A DNA stretch of 16,899 nucleotides, taken from contig JAQUZK010000010.1 in the NCBI GenBank assembly GCA_028691335.1, forward strand, positions 1-16,899, in the 5' to 3' direction. The translations under genes were made by a program, and so were the position numbers. A model generated the notes under the pieces. That model was not told the DNA's origin. It did no database searches and worked only from the letters and a program-made list of their open reading frames with translations. Below are positions 1-6,950 of this stretch, piece by piece (positions within the stretch are counted from its first letter, which is position 1; every line of letters starts with the position of its first letter). This stretch comes from Candidatus Izemoplasmatales bacterium (lineage in GTDB: Bacteria; Bacillota_I; Bacilli_A; Izemoplasmatales; Hujiaoplasmataceae).

Positions 1-2198
1 AGGATGAAATAACTTCTAGATTGTATGATTCTTTGGAAGTCGCTACTAAATTAGGAGAAGGACACGTAAAAATACTTGTGAATGGAGAAGAACATTTATT
101 TAGCGAACATTTTTCATGTCCTATTTTTGGGTTTACAGTTCTTGAGATTGAGCCAAGGTTATTTTCTTTTAACGCTCCATATGGTGCATGTGAAACTTGC
201 GGTGGCTTAGGTTTTAAAAGAAAAATCGATCCAGAATTATTATTACCGGATCAAAGTTTAAGTTTAAGAGAAAACGTGTTCCAGAAATATGCACATATGG
301 ATTCTCTATATTACCAACAAATCGAACAAACAGCTATTGCTTTAGATATTCCTTTAGATGTTCCTTTTGAGGAATTGAGTGAAAAACAAAGGAATATACT
401 TTTATATGGATCTAAAGATGAAATCAATTTCAAATATGTTTCAAAAACGGGTAATATGTATCATAATGCTAAACGTAAATTTGAAGGTGTAATTACAAGT
501 TTAGAAAGAAGATATATGTCTTCTACTTCAAAAGCTATTAGAAATTGGATAGAAAGTATGATGAATGATATTGTTTGTGATACATGCCATGGAAAGAAAT
601 TAAACAAAGAGGCTTTATCTGTTTATATTGGTGGAAAGAATGTTCATGAGATGTCAGAATTAAGCATCATACATTTAACAGAATTTTTAGAGAGTTTAGT
701 TGTTTCTGAAAAAGAATATGAAATCGCTAGGCCGATACTTAAAGAAATTAAAGAGAGACTTAAGTTTTTAGTTAATGTTGGTTTAGATTATTTGTCACTT
801 TCTAGGTTAGCGGGAACTCTTTCGGGAGGAGAAGCTCAAAGAATTAGGTTAGCAACTCAAATCGGTTCTAGATTGACTGGTGTTTTGTATGTGTTGGATG
901 AACCTTCGATTGGATTACATCAACGAGATAATCGTAGACTAATAGAAACATTAAAAGATATGAGAGACTTAGGTAATACTATGATTGTTGTTGAACACGA
1001 CACAGAGATGATTGAAGAAAGTGATTTAGTTGTAGATATAGGTCCTGGTGCAGGTGAACACGGGGGAGAAGTAGTTTTTGTTGGAACTCCAAAAGAGTTA
1101 CTAAAAGATAAAAATTCAATTACTGCTAAGTATTTACGTGGAGAACTTAGGATTGACATACCTAAAAAAAGAAGAGAACATAATAATGGATATTTAAGAA
1201 TCGTTAATGCGAAACAGAATAATTTGAAGAATTTGACTGTAGATTTTCCTATCGGTTGCTTTACTGTAGTTACAGGGGTTTCTGGTTCAGGTAAATCCTC
1301 ATTAGTTAACGAAGTTTTATATACTAATTTGACAAACTTAATAACAAGAAGGCATGAATTAGCAGGTAAAGTTGATAGATTAGAGAATTATGAGTATTTT
1401 GATAGAATAATTGATATCGATCAATCAGCCATAGGACGTACTCCTAGATCTAACCCGGCAACTTATACTGGTGTTTTTGATCATATCAGAGATTTGTATG
1501 CGAAAACAAAAGAAGCTAAATTGAGAGGTTATGATAAAGGTCGATTTTCTTTTAATGTTAAAGGTGGAAGATGCGAACATTGTCAAGGCGATGGGGTCAT
1601 AAAAATAGAAATGCATTTTATGCCTGATTTATACGTAGAGTGCGAAGAATGTCATGGTAAGAGGTATAATAAAGAGACCTTACAGGTTAAATATAAAGGT
1701 AAGACAATCGCTGATGTTTTAGAAATGAGAGTTGAAGAAAGCTTAGTGTTTTTTGAGAATATTCCTAAAATATACGATAGATTAAAAACTATCAATGACG
1801 TAGGATTAGGGTATATTCAATTAGGTCAATCATCTACTACTTTATCTGGTGGGGAAGCTCAAAGGGTTAAGTTGGCTAGTGAATTATATAAGAGAATATC
1901 CGAACATTCTATTTATATTTTAGATGAACCAACAACAGGATTACACACTCATGATATTAAGAAGTTAATTGAGGTTTTAAACAATATTGTTGATAAGGGA
2001 GCTACTGTGATTGTTATTGAACATAATTTAGATGTTATTAAAGTCGCAGATCATATTATTGATTTAGGACCTGAAGGCGGAGATAGAGGTGGCGAGTTAA
2101 TTGCTCAAGGAACACCAGAAGAAGTCGCGGATAATAAAAAGTCATACACGGGTATGTATTTAAAAGATATACTAATCAAAGAAGGTAAAATATCGTAA
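1..2198 (+). CDS. uvrA: UvrABC excinuclease subunit A (5' end outside window)
   Basis: ATPase of nucleotide excision repair: a UvrA dimer with UvrB finds bulky DNA lesions and loads UvrB. The reading frame is open from base 3 (DEITSRLYDSLEV), so the gene enters from the left; the TTG at 21 is not the start. About 731 residues of the usual ~940 are present, and the first Walker A motif is missing. Visible in order: zinc module 1 (117-200), a CxxC (576-587), the first ABC signature LSGGEAQR (819 on) with Walker B LDEPSIGLH, the second Walker A GVSGSGKS (1275-1298), an intact zinc module CEHC...CEEC (1572-1652), and the second LSGGEAQR (1842 on) with LDEPTTGLH. One oddity: zinc module 1 reads CPIF instead of CPxC, while its second pair CETC is intact. 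Followed by the hprK-lgt-whiA cluster, as commonly seen in Bacillota. Stop TAA. Confidence 0.97.
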   Translation, partial: DEITSRLYDSLEVATKLGEGHVKILVNGEEHLFSEHFSCPIFGFTVLEIEPRLFSFNAPYGACETCGGLGFKRKIDPELLLPDQSLSLRENVFQKYAHMDSLYYQQIEQTAIALDIPLDVPFEELSEKQRNILLYGSKDEINFKYVSKTGNMYHNAKRKFEGVITSLERRYMSSTSKAIRNWIESMMNDIVCDTCHGKKLNKEALSVYIGGKNVHEMSELSIIHLTEFLESLVVSEKEYEIARPILKEIKERLKFLVNVGLDYLSLSRLAGTLSGGEAQRIRLATQIGSRLTGVLYVLDEPSIGLHQRDNRRLIETLKDMRDLGNTMIVVEHDTEMIEESDLVVDIGPGAGEHGGEVVFVGTPKELLKDKNSITAKYLRGELRIDIPKKRREHNNGYLRIVNAKQNNLKNLTVDFPIGCFTVVTGVSGSGKSSLVNEVLYTNLTNLITRRHELAGKVDRLENYEYFDRIIDIDQSAIGRTPRSNPATYTGVFDHIRDLYAKTKEAKLRGYDKGRFSFNVKGGRCEHCQGDGVIKIEMHFMPDLYVECEECHGKRYNKETLQVKYKGKTIADVLEMRVEESLVFFENIPKIYDRLKTINDVGLGYIQLGQSSTTLSGGEAQRVKLASELYKRISEHSIYILDEPTTGLHTHDIKKLIEVLNNIVDKGATVIVIEHNLDVIKVADHIIDLGPEGGDRGGELIAQGTPEEVADNKKSYTGMYLKDILIKEGKIS

Positions 2199-2253
2199 TT
2201 TTATCATTTTTATGTTATTATATTTGTGACTTTATTTACAAGAGGTTTATATT

Positions 2254-2808
2254 ATGAATAATAAATATTCAAAAGAAGAGCTTGATGAGATAGCTAGATT
2301 GTTAAAAGAAGCAGGAATAAACACTGAAAATGAAAGAAAAAATACAAAAAGGAAAGATAAGCCTAAAAAGAAAAAAAGTATAACTTTTAAGTTAGGATTC
2401 GATTATTCAGCTAATCTTTATGTTAATTTAATAATAAATTTTATTGTTAATTTTGTTGTATTTTTTTTGTTAGTAACCTTTTTCGGTTTTGTTTATATTG
2501 CTAGTGTATTTTTTGCTTTTCTTATAGCATTAATCGTAACTCTTTGGGAAGAATTATATAAAAAATATATAACCGAGAAATTTTTGTATTTAATTTCATT
2601 TTCATCAGGATTAGTATTCTTTTTGATGAATCTGTTGCTTTTCTATTTTCTAGATTTGGTTATATTTGGAAGTAATTTCTATTTTTATGACCAATGGTAT
2701 GTTTTTGTTTTTGTGATATATTTTCAAATATTAAAGTCCATAGTGAAGACATTGTATGTGTATTTTCATAACAAAGTCACTATTAAAAGACTTATAAAAA
2801 GAAGGTGA
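2254..2808 (+). CDS. Hypothetical multi-pass membrane protein
   Basis: I do not recognise a family. The 184-residue product has a charged cytoplasmic-type N-terminus: a short amphipathic helix (residues 5-20), then a strongly basic stretch (28-42, rich in Lys and Arg). About four hydrophobic segments follow at roughly 56-78, 80-98, 109-137 and 147-168, with a basic C-terminal tail (KRLIKRR). It starts at ATG behind the Shine-Dalgarno-like AGAGGT, and its natural stop is TGA, which shows TGA is not read as Trp here. It lies 55 bases after uvrA and only 4 bases before hprK; the hprK ribosome site AAGGTGAT overlaps its last codons, so the two are probably co-transcribed and coupled. The basic-inside pattern suggests the N-terminus is cytoplasmic. 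No catalytic motif is visible. Confidence 0.8.
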   Translation: MNNKYSKEELDEIARLLKEAGINTENERKNTKRKDKPKKKKSITFKLGFDYSANLYVNLIINFIVNFVVFFLLVTFFGFVYIASVFFAFLIALIVTLWEELYKKYITEKFLYLISFSSGLVFFLMNLLLFYFLDLVIFGSNFYFYDQWYVFVFVIYFQILKSIVKTLYVYFHNKVTIKRLIKRR

Positions 2809-2812
2809 TTAC

Positions 2813-3763
2813 ATGACTTCAGTTACTGTTAAAGAAGTTATTGAAGGATTGAATTTAGATGTTTACGCTGGACACAAAGGTGTTAGTAGAAAGGTTTTTA
2901 ATCCCGCTTTAGTGAAACCTGGAATTGAGCTAGCTGGTATGTTAGAGTTCTATGAAAGTGATAGAATTCAAATTATTGGTTCAAAAGAAGCTGCTTTTTT
3001 TCATTCTTTAGAACCAAGTCTACAAGAAGAAAGAATAAAATCTTTATTTGAAAAAGACGCACCAGCTTTTATATTTACTAAAAATGTTGATATACCTGAG
3101 TTGTTTATTCATTATGGTGATGTTTATAATATTCCGATATTGAAGAGTTTTTATAAGACAACATCATTGGTGAGTGAATTGTATTCTTTTCTACAGGCAG
3201 CACTGGCTGAAAGAACTACTATGCATGGAGTTTTGCTAGATGTTAACGGCGTTGGTGTTTTAATCACTGGAAAAAGTGGTTTAGGAAAAAGTGAAGTAGC
3301 TTTGGAATTAATTAGAAGAGGGTATATGCTAGTTGCGGATGATACCGTAGAAATATATCAAGTAGAAAAAGGAATGCTAGTTGGTGAAGCTCCAGATATA
3401 TTAAAAAAATATCTAGAGATTCGTGGAGTTGGAGTTGTAAATGTAGTATACTTATACGGAGTAAAAGCTTATAGAGAAAAAAAGAGAATTTCTTTAATAG
3501 TAGAGTTACAAAGTTGGAATGATGAAGTTCATAATATTGACAGGTTAGGGTTAAAGAGCGACAAGAGAAAGATTTTTGATACTTATGTTTCTTATGCAGC
3601 TTTACCGATTACAGAGGCTAGAAACGCGGCGACCTTAGTCGAAGCAGCTGCCTTTGATTTTAAATCAAAGAATCTGGGATATAATTCCGCTAAAGAATTC
3701 AACTTAAATTTAAATGAACATATTAAGAATAACAAGGAGAACGACCATGAAGAAGATGCTTAA
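2813..3763 (+). CDS. hprK: HPr kinase/phosphorylase
   Basis: Bifunctional sensor enzyme that phosphorylates HPr of the sugar phosphotransferase system on its regulatory serine with ATP or PPi, and removes the phosphate again, linking glycolytic state to catabolite repression. Its 316 residues are normal for the family. An N-terminal regulatory domain (1-~130) is followed by the kinase domain with H138 (HGVLLD), Walker A GKSGLGKS (153-160), ADD (175-177) and the family signature LEIRGVGVVNV (201-211). Two deviations: the usual acidic residue in the P-loop (GDSG or GESG) is Lys155, and the C-terminal PxxPGRN segment reads PITEARN (265-271). Whether both activities persist is unknown. Start ATG lies behind AAGGTGAT; the 3' end overlaps lgt by 17 bases, as expected for a uvrA-hprK-lgt operon. 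Presence of HprK implies a PTS/HPr system in the host. Confidence 0.96.
   Translation: MTSVTVKEVIEGLNLDVYAGHKGVSRKVFNPALVKPGIELAGMLEFYESDRIQIIGSKEAAFFHSLEPSLQEERIKSLFEKDAPAFIFTKNVDIPELFIHYGDVYNIPILKSFYKTTSLVSELYSFLQAALAERTTMHGVLLDVNGVGVLITGKSGLGKSEVALELIRRGYMLVADDTVEIYQVEKGMLVGEAPDILKKYLEIRGVGVVNVVYLYGVKAYREKKRISLIVELQSWNDEVHNIDRLGLKSDKRKIFDTYVSYAALPITEARNAATLVEAAAFDFKSKNLGYNSAKEFNLNLNEHIKNNKENDHEEDA
3734..3740 (+). promoter_or_regulatory. Ribosome binding site that fixes the lgt start
   Basis: AAGGAGA lies 6 bases before the ATG at 3747. An in-frame ATG at 3714 also exists but has no such site and would put 11 polar, Arg-rich residues before the signal peptide. The site therefore favours the start that gives a clean lipoprotein signal sequence. 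Confidence 0.75.
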
Positions 3764-4973
3764 AATATTGTTTATTGGGTTAGCTTTATTTATTACCTTA
3801 AATTTATCTGGATGTAATGATGGTGTAGAGCCTTCAGGGCCATATACTGTTACATTTGTTGATATTGAGGGTAATGTGATTGATGAATTTAATTGTGATG
3901 GTGTAAGTTCTTGTAATATTATCACACCGGATAAACCTGCAAATGTTGGTGAACGTTATTTTACTAGATGGTCAGTGTGGGAAAGTGATTATTCTGAGAT
4001 TAAAGAAGATACTATTATTAAACCTATCTATACTTATGATAATCATTTAGTTAGTGTTGGTACTTTTACTGTTTATTTTTATGCTTTCTTCATTATGACA
4101 GGAATGTTTGTTGCACTTGGACTAGGATTGAGAGAATCGAAACGAGTAGGTTTAAAAAAAGACGATTTAATTGATGGGTTTTTATGGATAGTACCTGTAG
4201 CGATATTAGGAGCTAGGTTATGGTATGTTGTGTTTGAACTTGATCAGTTTATAGGTGGAGGTTTCTTTCCTTCTTTATTAAGGATTTTAGGTTTTTCTAA
4301 TGGAGTTTTAGATTTTGGGGACTTTGGATTATCCGGTTTAGCTATACATGGAGCTTTTGTTGTGGCGTTAATCTGTACCCTTATTTTCACTAAGAAAAGA
4401 AAAATTGATATCTTTAAGGTGATTGATATCATCGCAATTGGATTTATTATCGCTCAAGCTTTTGGAAGATGGGGAAATTTCTTCAATCAAGAGGCACATG
4501 GTGGTATCGTAGGTGGAGCTACTGATGGAGTGATGAACTTGTCGTTAGAGCAACAGTATGATTATTTAAGGAATACTCTGCACATTCCAGAATTTATTGT
4601 TAACAATATGTATATAAAACAAGGTTTAAATGGTTTTGGAAGAGAACCGTTTACAGGATATTACCATCCTACTTTCTTCTATGAATCAATGATTAACTTA
4701 ATAGGATTTGGTGTGATGTTGGTTTTAAGAAGATGGAAGAATCTTCATTATGGAGAATTATTATCAGTTTATTTAATTTGGTATGGCGGAAATAGGATTT
4801 TCATTGAAACGATGAGAACTGATCCTCTAGTATTTGATTTTCTAGGTATGCAGATTAAGTCTGCTATAGCAACATCTGTTGTGATGATTTTAGGCGGTAT
4901 CGCTCTATCTGTGTTTATTAGATTAACTAGAAAAGATAAAACATATGCAACGTCGGAGAACACTTGGTTTTAA
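3747..4973 (+). CDS. lgt: Prolipoprotein diacylglyceryl transferase with an N-terminal lipoprotein-like domain
   Basis: Lgt moves diacylglycerol from phosphatidylglycerol to the lipobox Cys of prolipoproteins in the membrane. The core occupies residues ~100-408 of 408 and shows the family pattern: FYAFFIMTGM first helix, AIHGAF (H201), GRWGNFFNQE (240-249), YHPTFFYES (306-313) and GNRIFIETMRTD (348-359). H201 is followed by GA where GG is usual. Unlike ordinary Lgt, ~95 residues precede it: a basic start MKKMLK, a hydrophobic run, lipobox LSGC (C23), and a soluble domain (~33-97) beginning YTVTFVDIEGNVI that resembles Listeria-Bacteroides (InlB B) repeats. C50 and C56 could form a disulfide. 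Known Lgt topology puts the N-terminus outside the cell, which fits an external lipid-anchored domain. The frame is continuous, so this is a real fusion in this sequence. The start follows from the ribosome site at 3734; it overlaps hprK by 17 bases and precedes whiA by 18. Confidence 0.93.
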   Translation: MKKMLKILFIGLALFITLNLSGCNDGVEPSGPYTVTFVDIEGNVIDEFNCDGVSSCNIITPDKPANVGERYFTRWSVWESDYSEIKEDTIIKPIYTYDNHLVSVGTFTVYFYAFFIMTGMFVALGLGLRESKRVGLKKDDLIDGFLWIVPVAILGARLWYVVFELDQFIGGGFFPSLLRILGFSNGVLDFGDFGLSGLAIHGAFVVALICTLIFTKKRKIDIFKVIDIIAIGFIIAQAFGRWGNFFNQEAHGGIVGGATDGVMNLSLEQQYDYLRNTLHIPEFIVNNMYIKQGLNGFGREPFTGYYHPTFFYESMINLIGFGVMLVLRRWKNLHYGELLSVYLIWYGGNRIFIETMRTDPLVFDFLGMQIKSAIATSVVMILGGIALSVFIRLTRKDKTYATSENTWF

Positions 4974-4991
4974 AAGTTTGGAGTGATTTAA

Positions 4992-5942
4992 ATGTCTTTT
5001 TCAACTATAGTTAAGACAGAGTTACAAAGTTTAAAACATCTAAATTGTTGTAATAAAGCAGAATTATCTGCTTTATTGCACATAAATGGTTCGATAGAAA
5101 AAAATGCGGAAGGTATTAGTATAGTTTTTCAAACAACAAATAACGCAGTTGTTCGTAGATTTACTTCTCTAGTTAAAGATTTATATGATATAGAAATAAC
5201 TTTGTTAGTTAAGAAAATAAACAAGTTAAAAAAACACGACTTATTTGTGGCTAAGATTAGTGATAAAGTAAATTTTTTACTGACTGACTTATCCTTGATA
5301 AATGAAAATGCTGTATTTTTCCAGGATGTGGATAGAAGAATAATTGAAGATGAATGCTGTAAAAAGGCTTATCTTAGAGGCGCTTTTTTAGCTTCAGGTT
5401 CAATTAATTCACCAGAGACTAGCGCATATCATTTAGAAATACAATCTTTTTCTATGGTTCAAGCTGAAGTTGTTAAAGATATCTCTAATGAGTTCAGTTT
5501 AAATGCAAAGACATCACAAAACAAAAGAGGTTTTATAACTTATATTAAAGAAGCAGAAAAAATAGCGGATTTTTTAAGGGTTATAGGTGCTAGTAATTCT
5601 TTGTTTGAGTTTGAGGATTCAAGAATTAAGAGAGATTTTAAAAATTCTATTAATAGAGTTATAAATTGTGATTTAGCTAATGAAAAGAAAGCTATGGATG
5701 CGGCGAACAATCAATTAGAACACATAAGGATTATTGAGAAAAGGACAAATGTTAGTTTATCAAAGAGTATGGAAGAAGCGATTTTCTTACGTAAAAAATA
5801 TCCTGAAGCCAGTCTTTTAGAATTGTCTTATGCATCGATAGAACATTTTGATGAACAAATATCGAAATCAGCTTTAAATCATCGTTTTCGTTCTATCAAA
5901 GATTTAGCAAATAAAATTTTGATTGAAGAGGGGAAAAAATGA
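4992..5942 (+). CDS. whiA: DNA-binding protein WhiA (sporulation/cell-division regulator family)
   Basis: WhiA is a conserved Gram-positive DNA-binding protein, linked to sporulation septation in Streptomyces and to cell division and chromosome segregation in Bacillus. The product has 316 residues, typical for the family. The N-terminal half carries the degenerate LAGLIDADG-like fold, seen here as KKAYLRGAFLASGSINSP around residues 123-140. The C-terminal helix-turn-helix domain carries the family signature: KYPEASLLELS followed by ISKSALNHRFRSI (about 268-303). The catalytic acids of homing endonucleases are not expected in this family, so it should bind but not cut DNA. Start ATG follows GGAGTGA. 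The TGA stop overlaps the acpS start (ATGA). In B. subtilis trxB, rapZ and yvcK lie just upstream of whiA; here lgt directly precedes it, so the cluster is condensed or those genes have moved. Confidence 0.94.
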   Translation: MSFSTIVKTELQSLKHLNCCNKAELSALLHINGSIEKNAEGISIVFQTTNNAVVRRFTSLVKDLYDIEITLLVKKINKLKKHDLFVAKISDKVNFLLTDLSLINENAVFFQDVDRRIIEDECCKKAYLRGAFLASGSINSPETSAYHLEIQSFSMVQAEVVKDISNEFSLNAKTSQNKRGFITYIKEAEKIADFLRVIGASNSLFEFEDSRIKRDFKNSINRVINCDLANEKKAMDAANNQLEHIRIIEKRTNVSLSKSMEEAIFLRKKYPEASLLELSYASIEHFDEQISKSALNHRFRSIKDLANKILIEEGKK

Positions 5943-6301
5943 TTTTAGGTGTTGGCGTAGATATATGTCAAATTAGTAGAGTGCATTTGGATATAGCTAG
6001 AAGAGTTCTTAGCAATGATGAATTGTTAATTTTTGAAGCGTTTAAGACAGATTCAAGAAAATTAGAATATTTAGCTGGTAGATTTTCTGTAAAAGAAGCT
6101 ATAATTAAAGCTTTATCGGGTTTATATAATATTGTTGGTATGCGTGAAATAACGATTTTAAATAAAGAAAATGGAGTGCCGTACGTAGTGGAACCTGTAA
6201 TTGAAAACGCAAGATTATTGATATCAATATCTCATGAAAAAGAGTATTGTGTTGGCTACGCAATAATTGAAAGTAATGATAATTACAGTATACAAAAATA
6301 G
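5939..6301 (+). CDS. acpS: Holo-[acyl-carrier-protein] synthase
   Basis: Transfers 4'-phosphopantetheine from CoA to the active serine of apo-ACP, making it competent for fatty-acid synthesis. At 120 residues it has the usual compact trimeric AcpS size. Visible motifs: GVGVDICQISR (4-14) with the Mg-binding Asp8, AGRFSVKEAIIKAL (46-59) with Glu53, and SISH (96-99) near the C-terminus. The start is the ATG overlapping the whiA stop by four bases (ATGA), with GAGGGG just upstream, so translation is probably coupled to whiA. Its presence implies that fatty-acid or at least ACP metabolism is kept. Stop TAG. No terminator follows, but a promoter for the next gene lies within the 52-base gap. Confidence 0.95.
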   Translation: MILGVGVDICQISRVHLDIARRVLSNDELLIFEAFKTDSRKLEYLAGRFSVKEAIIKALSGLYNIVGMREITILNKENGVPYVVEPVIENARLLISISHEKEYCVGYAIIESNDNYSIQK

Positions 6302-6304
6302 TTC

Positions 6305-6333
6305 TTGCAAAAATGAGTGAAATTAGTTAAAAT
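6305..6333 (+). promoter_or_regulatory. Sigma-A type promoter for the thioredoxin-like gene
   Basis: TTGCAA (6305-6310), a 17-base spacer and TAAAAT (6328-6333). It sits in the acpS/thioredoxin-like gap, about 20 bases before the start codon. Four of six and five of six consensus matches; predicted only from sequence. Confidence 0.5.
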
Positions 6334-6353
6334 TAAAATACTGAGGTGAAGAA

Positions 6354-6857
6354 ATGGCAACTTATAAAAAAGGTTATAAAAAACAAAATTCAGAAATATT
6401 ATTATTAAAAACAATAGTTATTATCATAATATCTGTTATTTTAATCGTAGGAATAGCATTTATCATTGGATCTATGACAAGTTGGAAAAATTATAGTAGT
6501 TATAATACAATTGATGATTATTCTAAAGTATTTGATATGGAAACTGAAGACGAAGAACCAATATTAGATTATATTGTTTATTTGTATTCTGATCGATGCG
6601 AAAGTTGTAAAGACATTAGAAATGATGTTTTGGGTGTAGCTAAAGATCTAGAGAAAGATAAATTTTATCTTTTAAATATAGCTAGCGTTGAAGGTGAGAG
6701 CGATGAGTTTTTGGAAACTATCGGAAAAACTACAGTATCAACTCCAACTTTAGTTGTTGTTAAAGATGGCGAATTCTATGAAGTTTTTGTTGGTTCAAAT
6801 GATATTTCAGATGTTTTGGAATTGATGGAAGACGGAACATATTCAGGACTCAATTAA
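6354..6857 (+). CDS. Membrane-anchored thioredoxin-like protein
   Basis: Probable extracytoplasmic thiol-disulfide protein, 167 residues. A short basic N-terminus (KKGYKK) precedes one strong membrane helix (about 17-39), so the thioredoxin-like domain should face outside. That domain shows the redox motif C82-E-S-C85 within YLYSDRCESCKDI and the cis-proline loop VSTPTLVVVKDG with P131. The residue before the first Cys is Arg, and the CESC pair differs from thioredoxin CGPC and DsbA CPHC, so the exact redox role (reductant, oxidase, or bacteriocin-transport-accessory-like) cannot be assigned. It starts at ATG behind GAGGTG. It has its own promoter at 6305-6333 and a strong terminator at 6865-6896, so it is probably monocistronic. 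Possible partners are Cys-bearing surface proteins such as the C50/C56 domain encoded by lgt, but this is only a suggestion. Confidence 0.82.
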   Translation: MATYKKGYKKQNSEILLLKTIVIIIISVILIVGIAFIIGSMTSWKNYSSYNTIDDYSKVFDMETEDEEPILDYIVYLYSDRCESCKDIRNDVLGVAKDLEKDKFYLLNIASVEGESDEFLETIGKTTVSTPTLVVVKDGEFYEVFVGSNDISDVLELMEDGTYSGLN

Positions 6858-6864
6858 ATGAATG

Positions 6865-6896
6865 AAAGAGCTAATTAAAATAGCTCTTTTTTTTTT
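6865..6896 (+). terminator. Rho-independent terminator
   Basis: Perfect 9-base stem AAAGAGCTA / TAGCTCTTT with a 7-base loop (6874-6880) and a run of ten T (6887-6896). It starts 7 bases after the stop of the thioredoxin-like gene and separates it from tex. Confidence 0.9.
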
Positions 6897-6924
6897 CGCA
6901 TTTTTTAGTAAAATATGGTAAAAT
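6895..6924 (+). promoter_or_regulatory. Putative extended -10 promoter for tex
   Basis: TTCGCA (6895-6900), an 18-base spacer and TAAAAT (6919-6924) preceded by TGG, i.e. an extended -10 (TGnTAAAAT). The -35 is weak and overlaps the end of the terminator T-tract. Located 26 bases before the tex start codon. Confidence 0.5.
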
Positions 6925-6950
6925 ATTCATGAGTATAAAAGGAGAATATA

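Noticed and set aside
21..23. TTG as the uvrA start codon
   Set aside because: The frame is open to base 3 and the upstream codons (DEITSR) fit the UvrA family; the gene simply runs off the left edge.
920..1159. Antisense reading frames over uvrA, lgt, tex, gyrA and gyrB (several of 60-80 codons)
   Set aside because: They lie opposite well-conserved coding sequence, lack ribosome sites and show no recognisable protein features; they are shadows of the real genes.
2806..2808. TGA read as tryptophan, as in Mycoplasma
   Set aside because: TGA ends this gene just before the hprK ribosome site and also ends whiA at 5940-5942; Trp residues in conserved motifs are TGG.
3714..3746. Earlier ATG for lgt at 3714
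   Set aside because: No ribosome site, lies within hprK, and would add an Arg-rich stretch before a signal peptide; the ATG at 3747 has AAGGAGA at ideal distance.
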